Source: Pseudomonas sp. PDM15 | Lineage (GTDB): Bacteria > Pseudomonadota > Gammaproteobacteria > Pseudomonadales > Pseudomonadaceae | Assembly: GCF_014851565.1 (NCBI RefSeq) | Contig: NZ_JACVAA010000003.1 | Location: 496,001-560,000 of the forward strand | DNA length: 64,000 nt | Direction: 5' to 3' | In this document: positions 41,323 through 51,872 of the stretch, one piece after another | Numbering within the stretch: position 1 is the first letter of the stretch | How the letters are laid out: each line of letters begins with the position of its first letter | The notes under the pieces: generated by a model | What the model was told of the DNA's origin: nothing | Seen by the model: the letters and a program-made list of their open reading frames with translations, nothing else | The model's database searches: none | Program-made: the position numbers and the translations under genes

Positions 41323-42040
41323 GCGCAGTGACACTGGCCGCGAGCAGGTAGCCGGAACCGCGCACGGTGCGGATCAGCCGTGGCGCCTTGCCGGTATCGC
41401 GCAAGCGCTGGCGCAGGCGGCTGACCGCCATGTCGACGATGCGCTCCAGCGGCATCACTTCGCGGCCACGGGTGGCGTTGGCAATGGTGTCGCGGTCGAG
41501 GATCTGTTGCGGGTGATCGAGGAACAGCTTGAGCAGGGCGAAGTCGGCGCCGGAGAGAATCACTTCCTCGCCATCGAGGTGGAACAGCCGGTGGCTGACC
41601 ATGTCCAGGCGCCACTCGTCGAAGGCCAGCACCTCGGCCGCGCCACGCTCCTGGCCGAAACCGGCACGGCGCAGCAGCGCCTTGATCCGCGCCTGCAGCT
41701 CGCGCGGGCTGAAGGGCTTGCCCAGGTAGTCGTCGGCGCCCAGTTCCAGACCGATGACCCGGTCGGCCTCGTCGGAGCTGGCGGTGAGCATGATGATCGG
41801 CACCTGGGCGAAGCGCTGGTGCTGACGCATCCAGCGACACAGGCTGAAACCGTCCTCGTCGGGCAACATCACGTCGAGGATAACCAGATCGGCGATGACT
41901 TCGCCCAGGGCCTGGCGGAACGCAGCGCCATCGGCCACGGCGCGCACCTGGAAGCCGGCGCGGCTGAGATAGACCTGCAGCAGGTCACGGATTTCCTCGT
42001 CGTCATCGACCAGGAGGATGGATTTTCCGGCTTGGCTCAC
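41303..42040 (-). CDS. gltR: response regulator GltR, 245 aa
   Basis: Receiver domain with Asp56 as phospho-acceptor (DLVILDVMLPDEDG) and conserved Lys (LGKPFSPRE); OmpR-type winged HTH at the C-terminus (TIANATRGREVMPLERIVDM, then RTVRGSGYLL). Regulates glucose transport and ED genes together with GltS. The coding region overlaps gltS and follows glk by 43 nt, so edd-glk-gltR-gltS probably form one operon. Confidence 0.93.
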   Translation of the reverse strand: MSQAGKSILLVDDDEEIRDLLQVYLSRAGFQVRAVADGAAFRQALGEVIADLVILDVMLPDEDGFSLCRWMRQHQRFAQVPIIMLTASSDEADRVIGLELGADDYLGKPFSPRELQARIKALLRRAGFGQERGAAEVLAFDEWRLDMVSHRLFHLDGEEVILSGADFALLKLFLDHPQQILDRDTIANATRGREVMPLERIVDMAVSRLRQRLRDTGKAPRLIRTVRGSGYLLAASVTAHAGAAL

Positions 42041-42083
42041 GTCCGCCGTCCTTGTTCTTGCTCTTGTTGAGGCAGTGCTGATC

Positions 42084-43037
42084 TTACCGGTGTTGCTGCA
42101 ATGCTACGCCGGCACCTTCCAGGCCAGGATACTCGGCCGTCACCAGCCATACCGGAACACCCTCGAAGTATCCGCTCATGCAGCCCTTGCTGGACAGGGC
42201 GCGCTGGAAACCACTGCCCTGGAAGAACGCGGCGAAACGCGGCACCACGCCGCCGACTATGTACACGCCGCCGCGGGCGCCGAGGGTCAGCACGTTGTTG
42301 CCGGCCACCCGGCCGAGCCAGGCGCAGAACTGGTCCAGCACCTGCACCGCCAGGGGCTCGCCGGCCAGCGCCGCGGCGGTTATCTGCGCCGGCGAATTCA
42401 GCAGCGGCGTATGGCCGTCCACCGTGCACATGGCCAGATACAACTGCAGCAGACCATTGCCGCTGAGCACATCCTCGGCGCGCACATGCCCCAGCTGATT
42501 GAACAGTTGCTGCCACAGCTGCGCCTCGCGAGGGCTGCCGATGGGCAGGTCGACATGCCCGCCCTCGCCCGGCAACGCCTGCCAGCGACCTTCGCCCTGC
42601 GGCAGCAGCGTGCCGACGCCCAGGCCGGTGCCCGGCCCGATCACCACCGCCGGGCTGCCCGGCTCGGCCACGCCGGGGCAGATCTGTATGCGCTGGTGCT
42701 CGGCCACGCGGGTCATGCCCAGGGCCATGGCGGTGAAGTCGTTGACCAGCAGCAGCTCATCGACCTGCAGCGCCTCGCAGAACGCACCACGGCTCAGGCG
42801 CCAGTGATTGTTGGTGAAGCGGAAATGCTCGCCGCCCACCGGCCCGGCCACCGCCAGGCAGACCGAGCCGATGCTGCCCGGTGCCAGGCCGAGGTCATCG
42901 AGGTAGCGACTGATCGCCTGCTCCGGCGTGGCGAAGTCGGCAGTCGCCAGCACCCGCACCGAGGCCAGTTGCTCGTCACGCCACAAGGCGAAGCGCGCAT
43001 TGGTCCCGCCGATATCCCCCACCAAAGCCAGTTTCAA
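42084..43037 (-). CDS. glk: glucokinase, 317 aa
   Basis: ROK-independent bacterial glucokinase family: ATP-binding [12 protein letters not shown] (8-19), substrate motif [12 protein letters not shown] and GPGTGLGVG. Phosphorylates imported glucose to G6P. Start overlaps edd stop by 4 bases (ATGA), indicating translational coupling. Length normal. Confidence 0.95.
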   Translation of the reverse strand: MKLALVGDIGGTNARFALWRDEQLASVRVLATADFATPEQAISRYLDDLGLAPGSIGSVCLAVAGPVGGEHFRFTNNHWRLSRGAFCEALQVDELLLVNDFTAMALGMTRVAEHQRIQICPGVAEPGSPAVVIGPGTGLGVGTLLPQGEGRWQALPGEGGHVDLPIGSPREAQLWQQLFNQLGHVRAEDVLSGNGLLQLYLAMCTVDGHTPLLNSPAQITAAALAGEPLAVQVLDQFCAWLGRVAGNNVLTLGARGGVYIVGGVVPRFAAFFQGSGFQRALSSKGCMSGYFEGVPVWLVTAEYPGLEGAGVALQQHR

Positions 43038-44860
43038 CGCAGCGTCTCCAGATTCGAAGTGAATGCACTGGCGCCCTGTTCGGCCGAGCTGAACGAGGCA
43101 CGCATGAAGGCGAACAGCTCGCGCCCGCAGCCCACGCCTTGCCCGCCAGGCGGCGTCGCCAGCTCGCGCGCCGCCAGCTCGACGGGATCGACCAGCACCT
43201 GCAGGGTGCCGGACTCGCCATCGACGCGAATCATGTCACCGTCGCGCACCCGCGCCAACGGGCCGCCATCATAGGCCTCGGGGCAGACATGGATCGCCGC
43301 CGGCACCTTGCCCGAGGCGCCGGACATGCGCCCGTCGGTGACCAGCGCTACCTTGAAGCCGCGGTCCTGCAGCACGGCCAGGAACGGCGTCATCTTGTGC
43401 AGCTCGGGCATGCCATTGAAGCGCGGCCCCTGGAAGCGCATCACGGCCACCAGATCGCGCTCGAGCTCTCCGGCCTTGAAGGCATCGGCCAATTCCTGCT
43501 GGTCGTGGAACACCCGCGCCGGCGCCTCGACTACCTGGTGCTCGCGCGCCAGGGCGGAGACCTTCATCACCCCGCGCCCGAGATTGCCGACCATCACGCG
43601 CAGCCCGCCCTCGGCGGAGAACGGCCGCTGCAGCGGACGCAGGATGCTCTCATCCAGGCTCTCGCTGCGCCCTTCCCGCCATACCAGTTGGCCGTCCTCG
43701 AGGAACGGCTCCTGGGTGTAGCGGCGCAGGCCGCGGCCCATCACGGTGTTGACGTCTTCATGCAGCAGCCCGGCGTCCAGCAGGTGGCGAACCATGAACG
43801 CCACGCCGCCGGCAGCATGGAAATGATTGATGTCGGCCTTGCCGTTCGGGTAGACGTGGGCCAGGGTCGGCACCACCTCGGAGAGATCGGCCATGTCCTG
43901 CCAGGTCAGCTGGATACCGGCAGCCTGGGCAATCGCCGGCATGTGCAGGGTATGGTTGGTCGAGCCGCCGGTGGCGTGCAGCGCGACGATGGAGTTGACC
44001 AGCACGCGCTCGTCGATGATCTCGCCTAGCGGCAGGAAAGTGCCGCCCTGCTTGGTCAGACGGGTGACCTGGCGCGCCGCCTCGACGGTCAGGGCGTCGC
44101 GCAGCGGTGTGTTCGGGTTGACGAAGGACGAGCCCGGCAGGTGCAGGCCCATCATTTCCATCAGCATCTGGTTGGTGTTGGCAGTGCCGTAGAAGGTACA
44201 GGTGCCCGGCGCGTGGTAGGCCTTCATCTCCGACTCGAGCAGCTCATCGCGGGTCGCCTTGCCCTCGGCGTAGCGCTCGCGCACATCGGCCTTTTCCTTG
44301 TTCGACAGCCCCGATGGCATCGGCCCGGCCGGAATGAACAGCGACGGCAGGTGGCCGAAGCGCAGCGCGCCCATCAGCAGGCCGGGCACGATCTTGTCGC
44401 AGACACCGAGAAATACCGCGGCGTCGAACATGTTGTGCGACAGCGCCACCGCGGTAGACATGGCGATCACTTCGCGGCTGGCGATGCCGATCTCCATGCC
44501 CGGCTCGCCCTGGGTCACGCCATCGCACATGGCCGGCACGCCACCGGCGACCTGGCCGACCGAGCCGATGTCGCGCAAGGCCTGGCGAATCTGCTCCGGG
44601 TACAGCGCATAGGGCTGATGTGCCGAGAGCATGTCGTTGTAGGCGGTGACGATGGCGACGTTGGCCGAGTCCATCAGGCGCAGGCGCTGCTTGTCGCCGC
44701 TGCCGCAACCGGCAACCCCGTGGGCGAAGTTGGCGCACTGCAGCTTGCCGCGCACAGGCCCTTCGCTGGCGGCCGCATGGATCATCGCCAGGTAGCGCTC
44801 GCGGGTGGCGCGACTGCGCTCGATCAGACGTTCGGTGACCTCAAGAACACGCGGATGCAT
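43034..44860 (-). CDS. edd: phosphogluconate dehydratase, 608 aa
   Basis: IlvD/Edd family, dehydrating 6-phosphogluconate to KDPG with a 4Fe-4S cluster; cluster cysteines lie in [21 protein letters not shown] and [11 protein letters not shown]. First gene of the edd-glk-gltR-gltS cluster. Two HexR-like sites lie upstream. Length matches the Pseudomonas enzyme. Confidence 0.96.
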   Translation of the reverse strand: MHPRVLEVTERLIERSRATRERYLAMIHAAASEGPVRGKLQCANFAHGVAGCGSGDKQRLRLMDSANVAIVTAYNDMLSAHQPYALYPEQIRQALRDIGSVGQVAGGVPAMCDGVTQGEPGMEIGIASREVIAMSTAVALSHNMFDAAVFLGVCDKIVPGLLMGALRFGHLPSLFIPAGPMPSGLSNKEKADVRERYAEGKATRDELLESEMKAYHAPGTCTFYGTANTNQMLMEMMGLHLPGSSFVNPNTPLRDALTVEAARQVTRLTKQGGTFLPLGEIIDERVLVNSIVALHATGGSTNHTLHMPAIAQAAGIQLTWQDMADLSEVVPTLAHVYPNGKADINHFHAAGGVAFMVRHLLDAGLLHEDVNTVMGRGLRRYTQEPFLEDGQLVWREGRSESLDESILRPLQRPFSAEGGLRVMVGNLGRGVMKVSALAREHQVVEAPARVFHDQQELADAFKAGELERDLVAVMRFQGPRFNGMPELHKMTPFLAVLQDRGFKVALVTDGRMSGASGKVPAAIHVCPEAYDGGPLARVRDGDMIRVDGESGTLQVLVDPVELAARELATPPGGQGVGCGRELFAFMRASFSSAEQGASAFTSNLETLR

Positions 44861-44883
44861 GGAATCAACTCCGGCTGAATATC

Positions 44884-44897
44884 TTGTTTTTATACAA
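44884..44897. promoter_or_regulatory. candidate HexR site 1 upstream of edd
   Basis: TTGTTTTTATACAA carries TTGT/ACAA half-sites with a 6-bp spacer, close to the reported TTGT-N7/8-ACAA HexR pattern. 24 bp before the edd start. Confidence 0.45.
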
Positions 44898-44945
44898 ACC
44901 GAAGCAGACTACAACAAAGACAAAGCCAGTAAAAACAGATTTATC

Positions 44946-44960
44946 TTGTTATTAAAACAA
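44946..44960. promoter_or_regulatory. candidate HexR site 2 upstream of edd
   Basis: TTGTTATTAAAACAA is an exact TTGT-N7-ACAA palindrome in the edd promoter region, 86 bp upstream of the start, the better of the two sites. Confidence 0.6.
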
Positions 44961-45106
44961 CATAATGCGACTTTGCCTTTGCTCGGCCCGATTACGACCC
45001 CAATGGCGTAGCTATGCCACACGCACGTCATCGCCGCCATTCAGGCAGATATGAGAAGAAGGGGAAGTAGGAAGAAGTACACAATCCGAGCGGATTATGG
45101 AGGCGG

Positions 45107-45210
45107 CCCCACCAGCCACACCCCGGCACACGATGTCCCCGCTGTGGCTGCTTCCTTCCGGACCTGACCAGGTTGACGGGTAATCGTTGCGGGGGGACCG
45201 ATGGGACCAC
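45107..45210 (-). ncRNA. ffs: signal recognition particle 4.5S RNA
   Basis: The minus strand contains the universally conserved apical part CAGGTCCGGAAGGAAGCAGC, with the flanking strands (GTCCCATCGGTCCCCCCGC … GGGGTGTGGCTGGTGGGGCC) able to pair into the long SRP stem. It binds Ffh for co-translational targeting. Ends are approximate. A promoter is recognisable upstream. Confidence 0.92.
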
Positions 45211-45243
45211 CATAACGCAGCCCGTCAGGCTACGGGCCGAGCT

Positions 45244-45271
45244 ATTGTACTGGCAAACCGAGAAGTTACAA
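45244..45271 (-). promoter_or_regulatory. sigma70 promoter for the 4.5S RNA
   Basis: TTGTAA (-35) and TACAAT (-10) are separated by 16 bases on the minus strand, about 30 bases upstream of the mature RNA. The transcript would include a short GCCCGT/ACGGGC hairpin that is likely processed off. Confidence 0.6.
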
Positions 45272-45294
45272 CCACTTAGACGCGCCCTACCGGC

Positions 45295-46929
45295 TCAGAC
45301 GCGGAAACGCCCGACCAGCTGCGCCAGCCCGTGGGACAGTTCGGACAACCGGGCACTGGCCTGGGTGCTCTGCTCCGAAGTCTGCGCCGCCTCGTTGGAC
45401 AGGTCGCGGATATCGCTGATATTGCGGGCGATCTCCTCGGTCACGCTGCTCTGCTCGTCGCAGGCGTTGGCGATCTGCGCGGCCATGTCGTTGATCCGCG
45501 CCACCGAGTCGCCGGTGGCCGACAACGCATCGTCCACCCCTGCCGCGCGCTCGACGCTGTCACGAGCCTTGGCGCTACCCGAGTGCATGGCCTTGACCGC
45601 ATTCTGCACACCGGACTGCAGGCGCTCGATCATCTGCTGGATGTCCTTGGTCGAGTCCTGGGTACGCGCGGCCAGGGCGCGCACCTCGTCGGCCACCACG
45701 GCGAACCCGCGCCCCTGCTCGCCGGCCCGCGCCGCCTCGATGGCGGCATTCAGCGCAAGCAAGTTGGTCTGCTCGGCGATGCCCTTGATCACCGCCAGCA
45801 CGGCGCCGATATTGGCGGTTTCCTGCTCCAGGGTCTGGATAGTGCTGGAGGCGCTCTCCACCTCATGGGCCAGTTGGCGAATCGCATGAATGGTGGCACC
45901 GACCACTTCGGCGCCCTCACGCGATTGCACCTCGGCGGTTCGCGCGGCATCCGCAGCGTTCTGCGCGTTGCGCGCCACCTCGTGCACGGCCGCGCTCATC
46001 TCGGTGGCGGCGGTACTGACCTGATCCACCGCCGCATGCTCGCTGCTGATCAGGCGATCGTTGGCCGCCGCCATTCCCGCCAGGGTCTGGGCCGAGTCGG
46101 CGACCTCGCCAGTGACCCGACCGACCTCACGGATCAGCGGCTGCAGCTTGTCGAGGAAACGGTTGAAGGCATGACTCAGCTTGCCCAGCTCGTCGCGCGA
46201 CAGCACATCCAGGCGCACACGCAGGTCGCCGTCGCCATCGGCGATCTGCTCGATGCGGTGCAGCAGGTTGTGCAACGGGCGGGTCACCAGCACCGGGAAG
46301 CCCAGCACCAGCACGGCACAGATCAGCAGGCCGAACACGGTGATGCCGCCCTGCTGCCAGCTGCGCTCCTCACCCAGGGCAATGGCCACGTTGCCTTCGC
46401 TGTTGGCCTCGCCGTCCTCCAGCTCACCGAGCTTGTCGATGGCATCGCGCATGGCCTCGAACTGCGCCTCGCTGTCGCCATAGCTGAGTAGCGAGGCGGC
46501 GGCGGGATCGCTACTGGCCAGTTCCAGTACCTTGGCCGAAGTCGACTTCCACTGGGCGAAGCCGTTGTCGAACTTGTTCACCAGCGCCATCGCCTCGGCA
46601 CCCGGTTGCATGTCGGCGTACTTGTGCACCCGGTCATAGGCCTGCTGGATGTTCTCCGCATGGGCCGCCCTGAGCGCATCGGCATGCTCACTGGCGGCTT
46701 CGTCGAGCAAGCTGCGCTCGGCGACGAAGGCCTGGTAGAGGTCGCGGTCGGCATTCAGCAGCAGGCTGATGGCGGGCAGGTAGCGGTTGGTCAGGCGCGT
46801 GCTGGAGTCAGCCACCTGACCGATGCCCATCACCCCGAGCATACCCATCAGTACCAGCAGCACAGCCAACAGCAGAATCGGCAGAGCGATCTTCCAGCGA
46901 AACCCGAGATCGGCGAATAGGCGCAACAT
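45295..46929 (-). CDS. methyl-accepting chemotaxis protein, 544 aa
   Basis: N-terminal membrane helix (about 13-36), periplasmic helical-bundle sensor, second membrane helix (about 195-215), HAMP, then the signalling tip [20 protein letters not shown] and [12 protein letters not shown]. The sensor has no PAS domain and the ligand is unknown. Start 46929 has GGAG upstream; the longer frame is rejected. It stands alone, with 4.5S RNA downstream on the same strand. Confidence 0.92.
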   Translation of the reverse strand: MLRLFADLGFRWKIALPILLLAVLLVLMGMLGVMGIGQVADSSTRLTNRYLPAISLLLNADRDLYQAFVAERSLLDEAASEHADALRAAHAENIQQAYDRVHKYADMQPGAEAMALVNKFDNGFAQWKSTSAKVLELASSDPAAASLLSYGDSEAQFEAMRDAIDKLGELEDGEANSEGNVAIALGEERSWQQGGITVFGLLICAVLVLGFPVLVTRPLHNLLHRIEQIADGDGDLRVRLDVLSRDELGKLSHAFNRFLDKLQPLIREVGRVTGEVADSAQTLAGMAAANDRLISSEHAAVDQVSTAATEMSAAVHEVARNAQNAADAARTAEVQSREGAEVVGATIHAIRQLAHEVESASSTIQTLEQETANIGAVLAVIKGIAEQTNLLALNAAIEAARAGEQGRGFAVVADEVRALAARTQDSTKDIQQMIERLQSGVQNAVKAMHSGSAKARDSVERAAGVDDALSATGDSVARINDMAAQIANACDEQSSVTEEIARNISDIRDLSNEAAQTSEQSTQASARLSELSHGLAQLVGRFRV

Positions 46930-47144
46930 GGCAATCTCCAGCGGGGTCGTCAGCAATATTGTTATGCCACCAAGCATAGACACTGCGCGCGTGACTGGCC
47001 GTAGGGGACTTCCCAGCGCGGCCGGGCCGCTAATAGCCTGCCCCGCCTCGGGGAAAGCCTGGCCCGCCGAGCGCAAGCAGCGATCGGCAAGACGCAGCCG
47101 CTTTGTGGTAGCTTGCCGGCCAAAACCAACTACCGGAGTGCCCC

Positions 47145-47429
47145 ATGGCCATCACCAAAGACCAGCTGATTTCCGACCTCGCCGAAGCCACCGATCTGCA
47201 GAAGAGCGACGTGCGCGCCCTGCTCGACCAGCTCGGCGACATAGTCGCGGATGCCCTGGAGAACGATGGCGAGATCAGCCTGCCGGGCATCGGCAAGCTC
47301 AAGGTCAACGAGCGCCCGGCGCGAACCGGCCGCAACCCGTCCACCGGCAAGGCGATCCAGATCGCCGCCAAGAAAGCGGTCAAGCTGGTGCCGGCCAAGG
47401 CCCTGGTCGACGGCCTCAACCAGGCCTGA
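47145..47429 (+). CDS. HU-family DNA-binding protein, 94 aa
   Basis: HU/IHF fold: [20 protein letters not shown], the body [20 protein letters not shown], and the DNA arm [20 protein letters not shown] with the intercalating Pro. Nearest in memory to the HupN-type protein of pseudomonads rather than HupB. CGGAG ribosome site. Convergent with tadD; a hairpin at the junction may end both transcripts. Confidence 0.92.
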   Translation: MAITKDQLISDLAEATDLQKSDVRALLDQLGDIVADALENDGEISLPGIGKLKVNERPARTGRNPSTGKAIQIAAKKAVKLVPAKALVDGLNQA

Positions 47430-47436
47430 GCCGATC

Positions 47437-47465
47437 CTGCAGGCTGCTCAGGGAGTAGCCTGCAG
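47437..47465. terminator. hairpin at hup/tadD junction
   Basis: CTGCAGGCT and AGCCTGCAG form a 9-bp stem overlapping the tadD stop, followed on the plus strand by CTTCTC. A weak candidate terminator for the HU gene. Confidence 0.4.
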
Positions 47466-48485
47466 CTTCTCGCGAGGGACCACGGCGAAGGTCTCGACCG
47501 CAGCGGCATCCTGCCCTACCCCGTCCTGGCGCAGACGGCGTATCTGCTCCACGCGTCGCAGGTTCTCCCAGGCCATCTCGAAGTGCGTCGGCGACTGGTC
47601 GATGGCGCTGCGGAAGAACTGCTCGGCGACATCCAGCTTGCCTTCGATCAGGCAGATGTAACCCACGTCATTGCTCGCCTCGGCGCGCCCTTCGACTTGC
47701 TCGAAGGTCGACAGCGCCTGCTCGTAGCGGCCCATGCGCGCCAGCAGCAGGCCGTAGTTGCGCCACAGCGGCTCGTAGCGTCCATCGAAGCTGATGCCTT
47801 GCCGGTACAGGGTTTCCGCCTCGGCCCAGTTGCCGGCGAGATACGCCGAATAGGCCTGGCTGTTGGCTACCAGCGGCGAGCGCGGCTCGATCTGCCGGGC
47901 CAGGCCGTAGTAAAGCGCCGCACGGGCGAAGTCATTGTCCAGGTCGGCCAGCACACCCAGTCCGTTGTACACCCGCAGCGGCGACGAGCCGTCCACCTTG
48001 AGCCCGCTCGGCGCCTGCGCGGCAGAACCGCCCAGGCGCTTCTGGTCGGCGGCCAGAGCCCTGTCGAGCATCTCACGGGCATCGCCAGGGCGACGCATCG
48101 CCAGCTGCAGCAGCCCCATCTCGGCCAGGGCCATGGCGTTGTCGGGCTGGTTGTGCAGTACATCGGAGAACGCCAGCTCGGCCAGGTGATTGTTACCGCG
48201 CTCTCGATGAATGCGGCCAACCCAGACCAGGGCATCGTAGCTCTCTGGGTCCAGCTCGATGGCACGCAGGTACTGGTACAGAGCCTGATCGAAGGCGCCG
48301 GCCTGGTAGGCGACTGCCCCCATGCGCATGGCCTGCTCCGGCGACTCGGCCTGCTCCTGCACCTGGTAGAGCACCGAGTTGCGGCCACTGTAGAGCGATG
48401 ATTGATCGCCTCCCTGTTTCGGCCCCATGGCCTGGCAACCGGAGAGGGCAACCGAGATGACCAACAGCATTGTTTTCCTGTTCAT
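47448..48485 (-). CDS. tadD: TadD-like TPR lipoprotein, 345 aa
   Basis: Lipoprotein signal MNRKTMLLVISVALSGC (Cys17) then TPR units (AVAYQAGAFDQALYQYLRAI; later NYGLLLARMGRYEQALSTFE). TadD is an outer-membrane pilotin-like protein needed for secretin assembly. Last gene of the operon; one base separates it from tadC. Longer than some TadD (usual about 250), with an extra Gln/Ser-rich segment after residue 20. Confidence 0.85.
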   Translation of the reverse strand: MNRKTMLLVISVALSGCQAMGPKQGGDQSSLYSGRNSVLYQVQEQAESPEQAMRMGAVAYQAGAFDQALYQYLRAIELDPESYDALVWVGRIHRERGNNHLAELAFSDVLHNQPDNAMALAEMGLLQLAMRRPGDAREMLDRALAADQKRLGGSAAQAPSGLKVDGSSPLRVYNGLGVLADLDNDFARAALYYGLARQIEPRSPLVANSQAYSAYLAGNWAEAETLYRQGISFDGRYEPLWRNYGLLLARMGRYEQALSTFEQVEGRAEASNDVGYICLIEGKLDVAEQFFRSAIDQSPTHFEMAWENLRRVEQIRRLRQDGVGQDAAAVETFAVVPREKLQATP

Positions 48486-48486
48486 G

Positions 48487-49452
48487 TCAAAGCTTCCCGA
48501 AAGTTCTGAGAACCCCGATGATCACGGGACCGATTGCCACCAGAAAGAACGAAGGCCAGAGACACAGAATCAGCGGGAATACCAGCTTGGTTCCCACCTT
48601 GGCCGCCTGCTCCTCGGCCGCCTGCGTGCGGCGGTCACGAAACTCCTCCGAATACACCCGCAGCGTGTCCGCCACGCTGGTACCGAAGCGGATGCTCTGC
48701 GCCAGTAGGCTGACCAGCCCCTGCACGTCCTCCAGCCCGGTGCGCTCCGCGAGGTGCTTGAGCGCCTGGGTACTGGGAATGCCGGCACGAATCTCCGCGT
48801 TCACCAGCGCCAGTTCCTCGGCCAACTCCGGCTGGCTGACCAGCATTTCCTCGGCCACCCTCTCCATGGCCTGGGGCAACGCAAGGCCGGACTCCACGCA
48901 GACCACCATCAGATCCAGCGCATCGGGGAAGGCCGCGCGCAGACGACGCATACGCGCCTCCTTGCGCTTGTCGACATAGATGGCCGGCACCAGCCAACCC
49001 ACCGCGACAGCGCTGGCGGTAATCAATGCCCCGGTCTGCAACGACACCTTGGCCAGCAGCGGCAGCACCAGCAGGGCGACTCCGAGCATCAGCAATGGCA
49101 GCAGCAGGCGGATGGCCCAGTACACCTGCACGGCAGTGGCCGAGCGGTAGCCGGCATGGGTCAGCAGCTGCCTGGTTGGGGACTGACTACCCTGTTCGGC
49201 GCTGACGAAACGTTGACCGACCTGTTCCAGCAGCAGTTGCAGATTGCTCGGCGCATAGGCCACGCCAGCACCCCCATGCCCCCGCTTGATCATGCTCAGG
49301 CGTCGCTGCACCGGGTCCTGCAGCCCCATCAACAGCAGTGCCAGGGTGATCGCCAGCAACACCACGCTGAGGGTGATCGCGCCGATGAACAGCAGTCGAG
49401 CCAACTCTTCGTTACCAACCGCCCGATTGAGCAGCCCTAGAAGAAACTCCAT
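48487..49452 (-). CDS. tadC: TadC inner-membrane platform protein, 321 aa
   Basis: T2SF/GspF-fold membrane protein with N-terminal helices (about 18-45), a second pair (about 105-155), the cytoplasmic segment with AFPDALDLMVVCVESGLALP, and a C-terminal helix (about 290-318). Partners TadB as platform for the TadA ATPase. Reads from 49452, 9 nt after tadB. Confidence 0.92.
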   Translation of the reverse strand: MEFLLGLLNRAVGNEELARLLFIGAITLSVVLLAITLALLLMGLQDPVQRRLSMIKRGHGGAGVAYAPSNLQLLLEQVGQRFVSAEQGSQSPTRQLLTHAGYRSATAVQVYWAIRLLLPLLMLGVALLVLPLLAKVSLQTGALITASAVAVGWLVPAIYVDKRKEARMRRLRAAFPDALDLMVVCVESGLALPQAMERVAEEMLVSQPELAEELALVNAEIRAGIPSTQALKHLAERTGLEDVQGLVSLLAQSIRFGTSVADTLRVYSEEFRDRRTQAAEEQAAKVGTKLVFPLILCLWPSFFLVAIGPVIIGVLRTFGKL

Positions 49453-49461
49453 GAAAGCCTC

Positions 49462-50448
49462 CTACACATCGATCCGAATGACCCGGCGAATCCAGAAGAT
49501 GCCGAGCAGCATGGCGATGAATGCAGCTATCACCAGACGCTGGCCGAATGGGTCCTTGACCAGCATCGGCATGTAGCTGGGCGTGGTCACGGCAATCAGC
49601 CCGGCCAGCACGAACGGCACGGCCACCAGCACCCAGGCGGACATGCGCCCCTCGGCGGAAAGCGTCTTTACCTTGCGCTGGAATCTGAAGCGGCCACGAA
49701 TGACCCCGCTGATGCGCTCCAGCACCTCGGTCAGATTGCCGCCGGTCTCACGGTGAATGAGGATGGTGGTGACCAGCATCATCACCGTCATGCTCGGCAT
49801 GCGCTCGAGCAGGCCGAGCATGGCGCGGCGCACGTCGTTGCCGTAATTGATGTCGGCGAAGGTCTGACCGAATTCCTGGGCCACTGGCCCCTTGTGCTCC
49901 TCGGCCACCAGACGCAATGTCTCGCTGAACGGGTGACCTGCCCGTAGCGCGCGGCACATGGCATCCAGCGCATCCGGCAGGCCCTCCTCGAACGCGGCGA
50001 AGCGTCGGTTGCGATCACTGGCGATCTTCAGAAAAGGCAGGCTGGCCAGCATCACTCCGAGGGCCAGCGCGGCCCACCAGAGATTGAGCAGCAGCCACAC
50101 CAGCGCGCCCCCCGTCAGCCCCAGCAACAGCGCCAGCAGAACGACACGATAGGCCCGATAGTTGTGACCGGCCTGCTCGATCAGCGCCGCCAGGCCATCG
50201 AACAGTGGCAGCTGCTCCAGCATCGCCTCGAAGGGTGACAGGCGCTTGAGGTACTTTTGCCGCAACACGGTCTGCATGTTTGGCAGGTTGTTGGCGTTCT
50301 CCAGCAGGTGCAGGCGCGAGCGGATGCGCTTGCGCATCCTGCCGGCCTCACCGAACACCGGCACTACCACACCCTGGCTGAGTAGGAACACGGCGGTGAA
50401 CACCATGCCCAGGAAAGCGAAGATGTACTCGCTGGGAATCTGATTCAT
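49462..50448 (-). CDS. tadB: TadB inner-membrane platform protein, 328 aa
   Basis: Same T2SF fold, with [25 protein letters not shown] and a [12 protein letters not shown] segment. N-terminal helix (about 8-28) and later membrane segments. Overlaps the tadA 3' end by 4 bases. With TadC it anchors the ATPase that extrudes the Flp fibre. Confidence 0.92.
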   Translation of the reverse strand: MNQIPSEYIFAFLGMVFTAVFLLSQGVVVPVFGEAGRMRKRIRSRLHLLENANNLPNMQTVLRQKYLKRLSPFEAMLEQLPLFDGLAALIEQAGHNYRAYRVVLLALLLGLTGGALVWLLLNLWWAALALGVMLASLPFLKIASDRNRRFAAFEEGLPDALDAMCRALRAGHPFSETLRLVAEEHKGPVAQEFGQTFADINYGNDVRRAMLGLLERMPSMTVMMLVTTILIHRETGGNLTEVLERISGVIRGRFRFQRKVKTLSAEGRMSAWVLVAVPFVLAGLIAVTTPSYMPMLVKDPFGQRLVIAAFIAMLLGIFWIRRVIRIDV

Positions 50449-51869
50449 GACTGCAGGGCCTCCATCCAGTCGGGACGGAACAGATTCAGCGGCAGCTCGA
50501 TGCCACGCTTGGTCAGCACATCGCGGAATACCGGCACCATGCCGCTCGGGCGATATTCGCCGAGCACCTCACCGTGCTCGCCGATGCCGCGGCGCTCGAA
50601 GGTGAAGATCTCGGTCATGGTGATCATCTCGCCCTCCATGCCATTGATCTCCTGCACGCTGACCAGGCGACGCTTGCCGTCCTCCTGACGCTCCAACTGG
50701 ATGACCAGGTCGATGGCCGAGGCAATCTGCTGACGCAGGGCCTTGATCGGGAAGGTCGCGCCAGTCATCGACACCATGTTCTCGATTCGCCCCAGGGCAT
50801 CGCGCGGGGTGTTGGCGTGGATGGTGGTCAGCGAGCCGTCGTGGCCGGTGTTCATCGCCGTCAGCATGTCCATCGCCTCGGCGCCACGCACCTCGCCAAT
50901 GACGATGCGGTCCGGACGCATGCGCAGGCTGTTGCGCACCAGTTCGCGCTGATTCACCTCGCCACGCCCTTCGATGTTCGACGGCCGGGTTTCCAGGCGC
51001 ACCACGTGCGGCTGCTGCAGCTGCAGCTCGGCCGAATCCTCGATGGTGACGATGCGTTCATTGTCCGGAATGAAACTGGACAGCACGTTGAGCATGGTGG
51101 TCTTGCCGGTGCCGGTACCACCAGACACCAGCACGTTCATGCGCCCGCGCACCACGGCCTTGAGCACCAGCGCGATGGCCGGCGTGATGGTGCCCGTCTG
51201 CACCAAGCTGTCGGCGCTGAGCAGGTCCACGGCGAAGCGACGGATCGACAGGCTGGGGCCGTCGATGGCCAGCGGCGGGATGATAGCGTTGACCCGCGAT
51301 CCGTCCTTCAGACGAGCATCCACCAACGGCGATGATTCGTCGATGCGACGACCGAGGCTGGAGACGATGCGATCAATGATGTTCAGCAAATGCTGATCGT
51401 CCCGGAAGCGCACGTCGGTGCGCTGTAGCTTGCCGAAGCGTTCTACGTAAATAGAGGCGAAGCCGTTGACCAAGATGTCCGACACGCTGTGATCGGCCAG
51501 CAGCGGCTCCAAGGGACCGAGCCCCAGCACCTCGTCGGTGATCTGCTTGATGATCAGTTGACGGTTGGCTGCCGATACCGGTGCCGAATGCTCATCCAGC
51601 AGACGCTGGCAGATCTCGCGGATCTGCCGGGTAGCCGCGGCCGGTTCCAGCGAATCGAGCAGCGACAGATCCATGACCTTGAGCAATTGCTGGTAAATCT
51701 TCTCGCGCCACTCGCACTCCGTGGGGTTGAGCTGGGTCCGCGTCTCGTAGACTTCAGCAGGCTGCACGACCTCCCACGGCATTACGCTTGACTCGATCTC
51801 GGCAGGCGCGGCAGTGGCCTTGCTCTTCGCGGAATGCTCACGCAGGCGGTTACGGAAGTCGCTCAGCAT
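50445..51869 (-). CDS. tadA: TadA/CpaF secretion ATPase, 474 aa
   Basis: GspE-like ATPase: Walker A GGTGTGKT (250-257), Asp box [11 protein letters not shown], Walker B-type [14 protein letters not shown] and His box TIHANT. Powers pilus assembly, and in this subfamily retraction too. Normal length, N-terminal domain present. 3 nt after tadZ. Confidence 0.95.
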   Translation of the reverse strand: MLSDFRNRLREHSAKSKATAAPAEIESSVMPWEVVQPAEVYETRTQLNPTECEWREKIYQQLLKVMDLSLLDSLEPAAATRQIREICQRLLDEHSAPVSAANRQLIIKQITDEVLGLGPLEPLLADHSVSDILVNGFASIYVERFGKLQRTDVRFRDDQHLLNIIDRIVSSLGRRIDESSPLVDARLKDGSRVNAIIPPLAIDGPSLSIRRFAVDLLSADSLVQTGTITPAIALVLKAVVRGRMNVLVSGGTGTGKTTMLNVLSSFIPDNERIVTIEDSAELQLQQPHVVRLETRPSNIEGRGEVNQRELVRNSLRMRPDRIVIGEVRGAEAMDMLTAMNTGHDGSLTTIHANTPRDALGRIENMVSMTGATFPIKALRQQIASAIDLVIQLERQEDGKRRLVSVQEINGMEGEMITMTEIFTFERRGIGEHGEVLGEYRPSGMVPVFRDVLTKRGIELPLNLFRPDWMEALQS

Positions 51870-51872
51870 GTC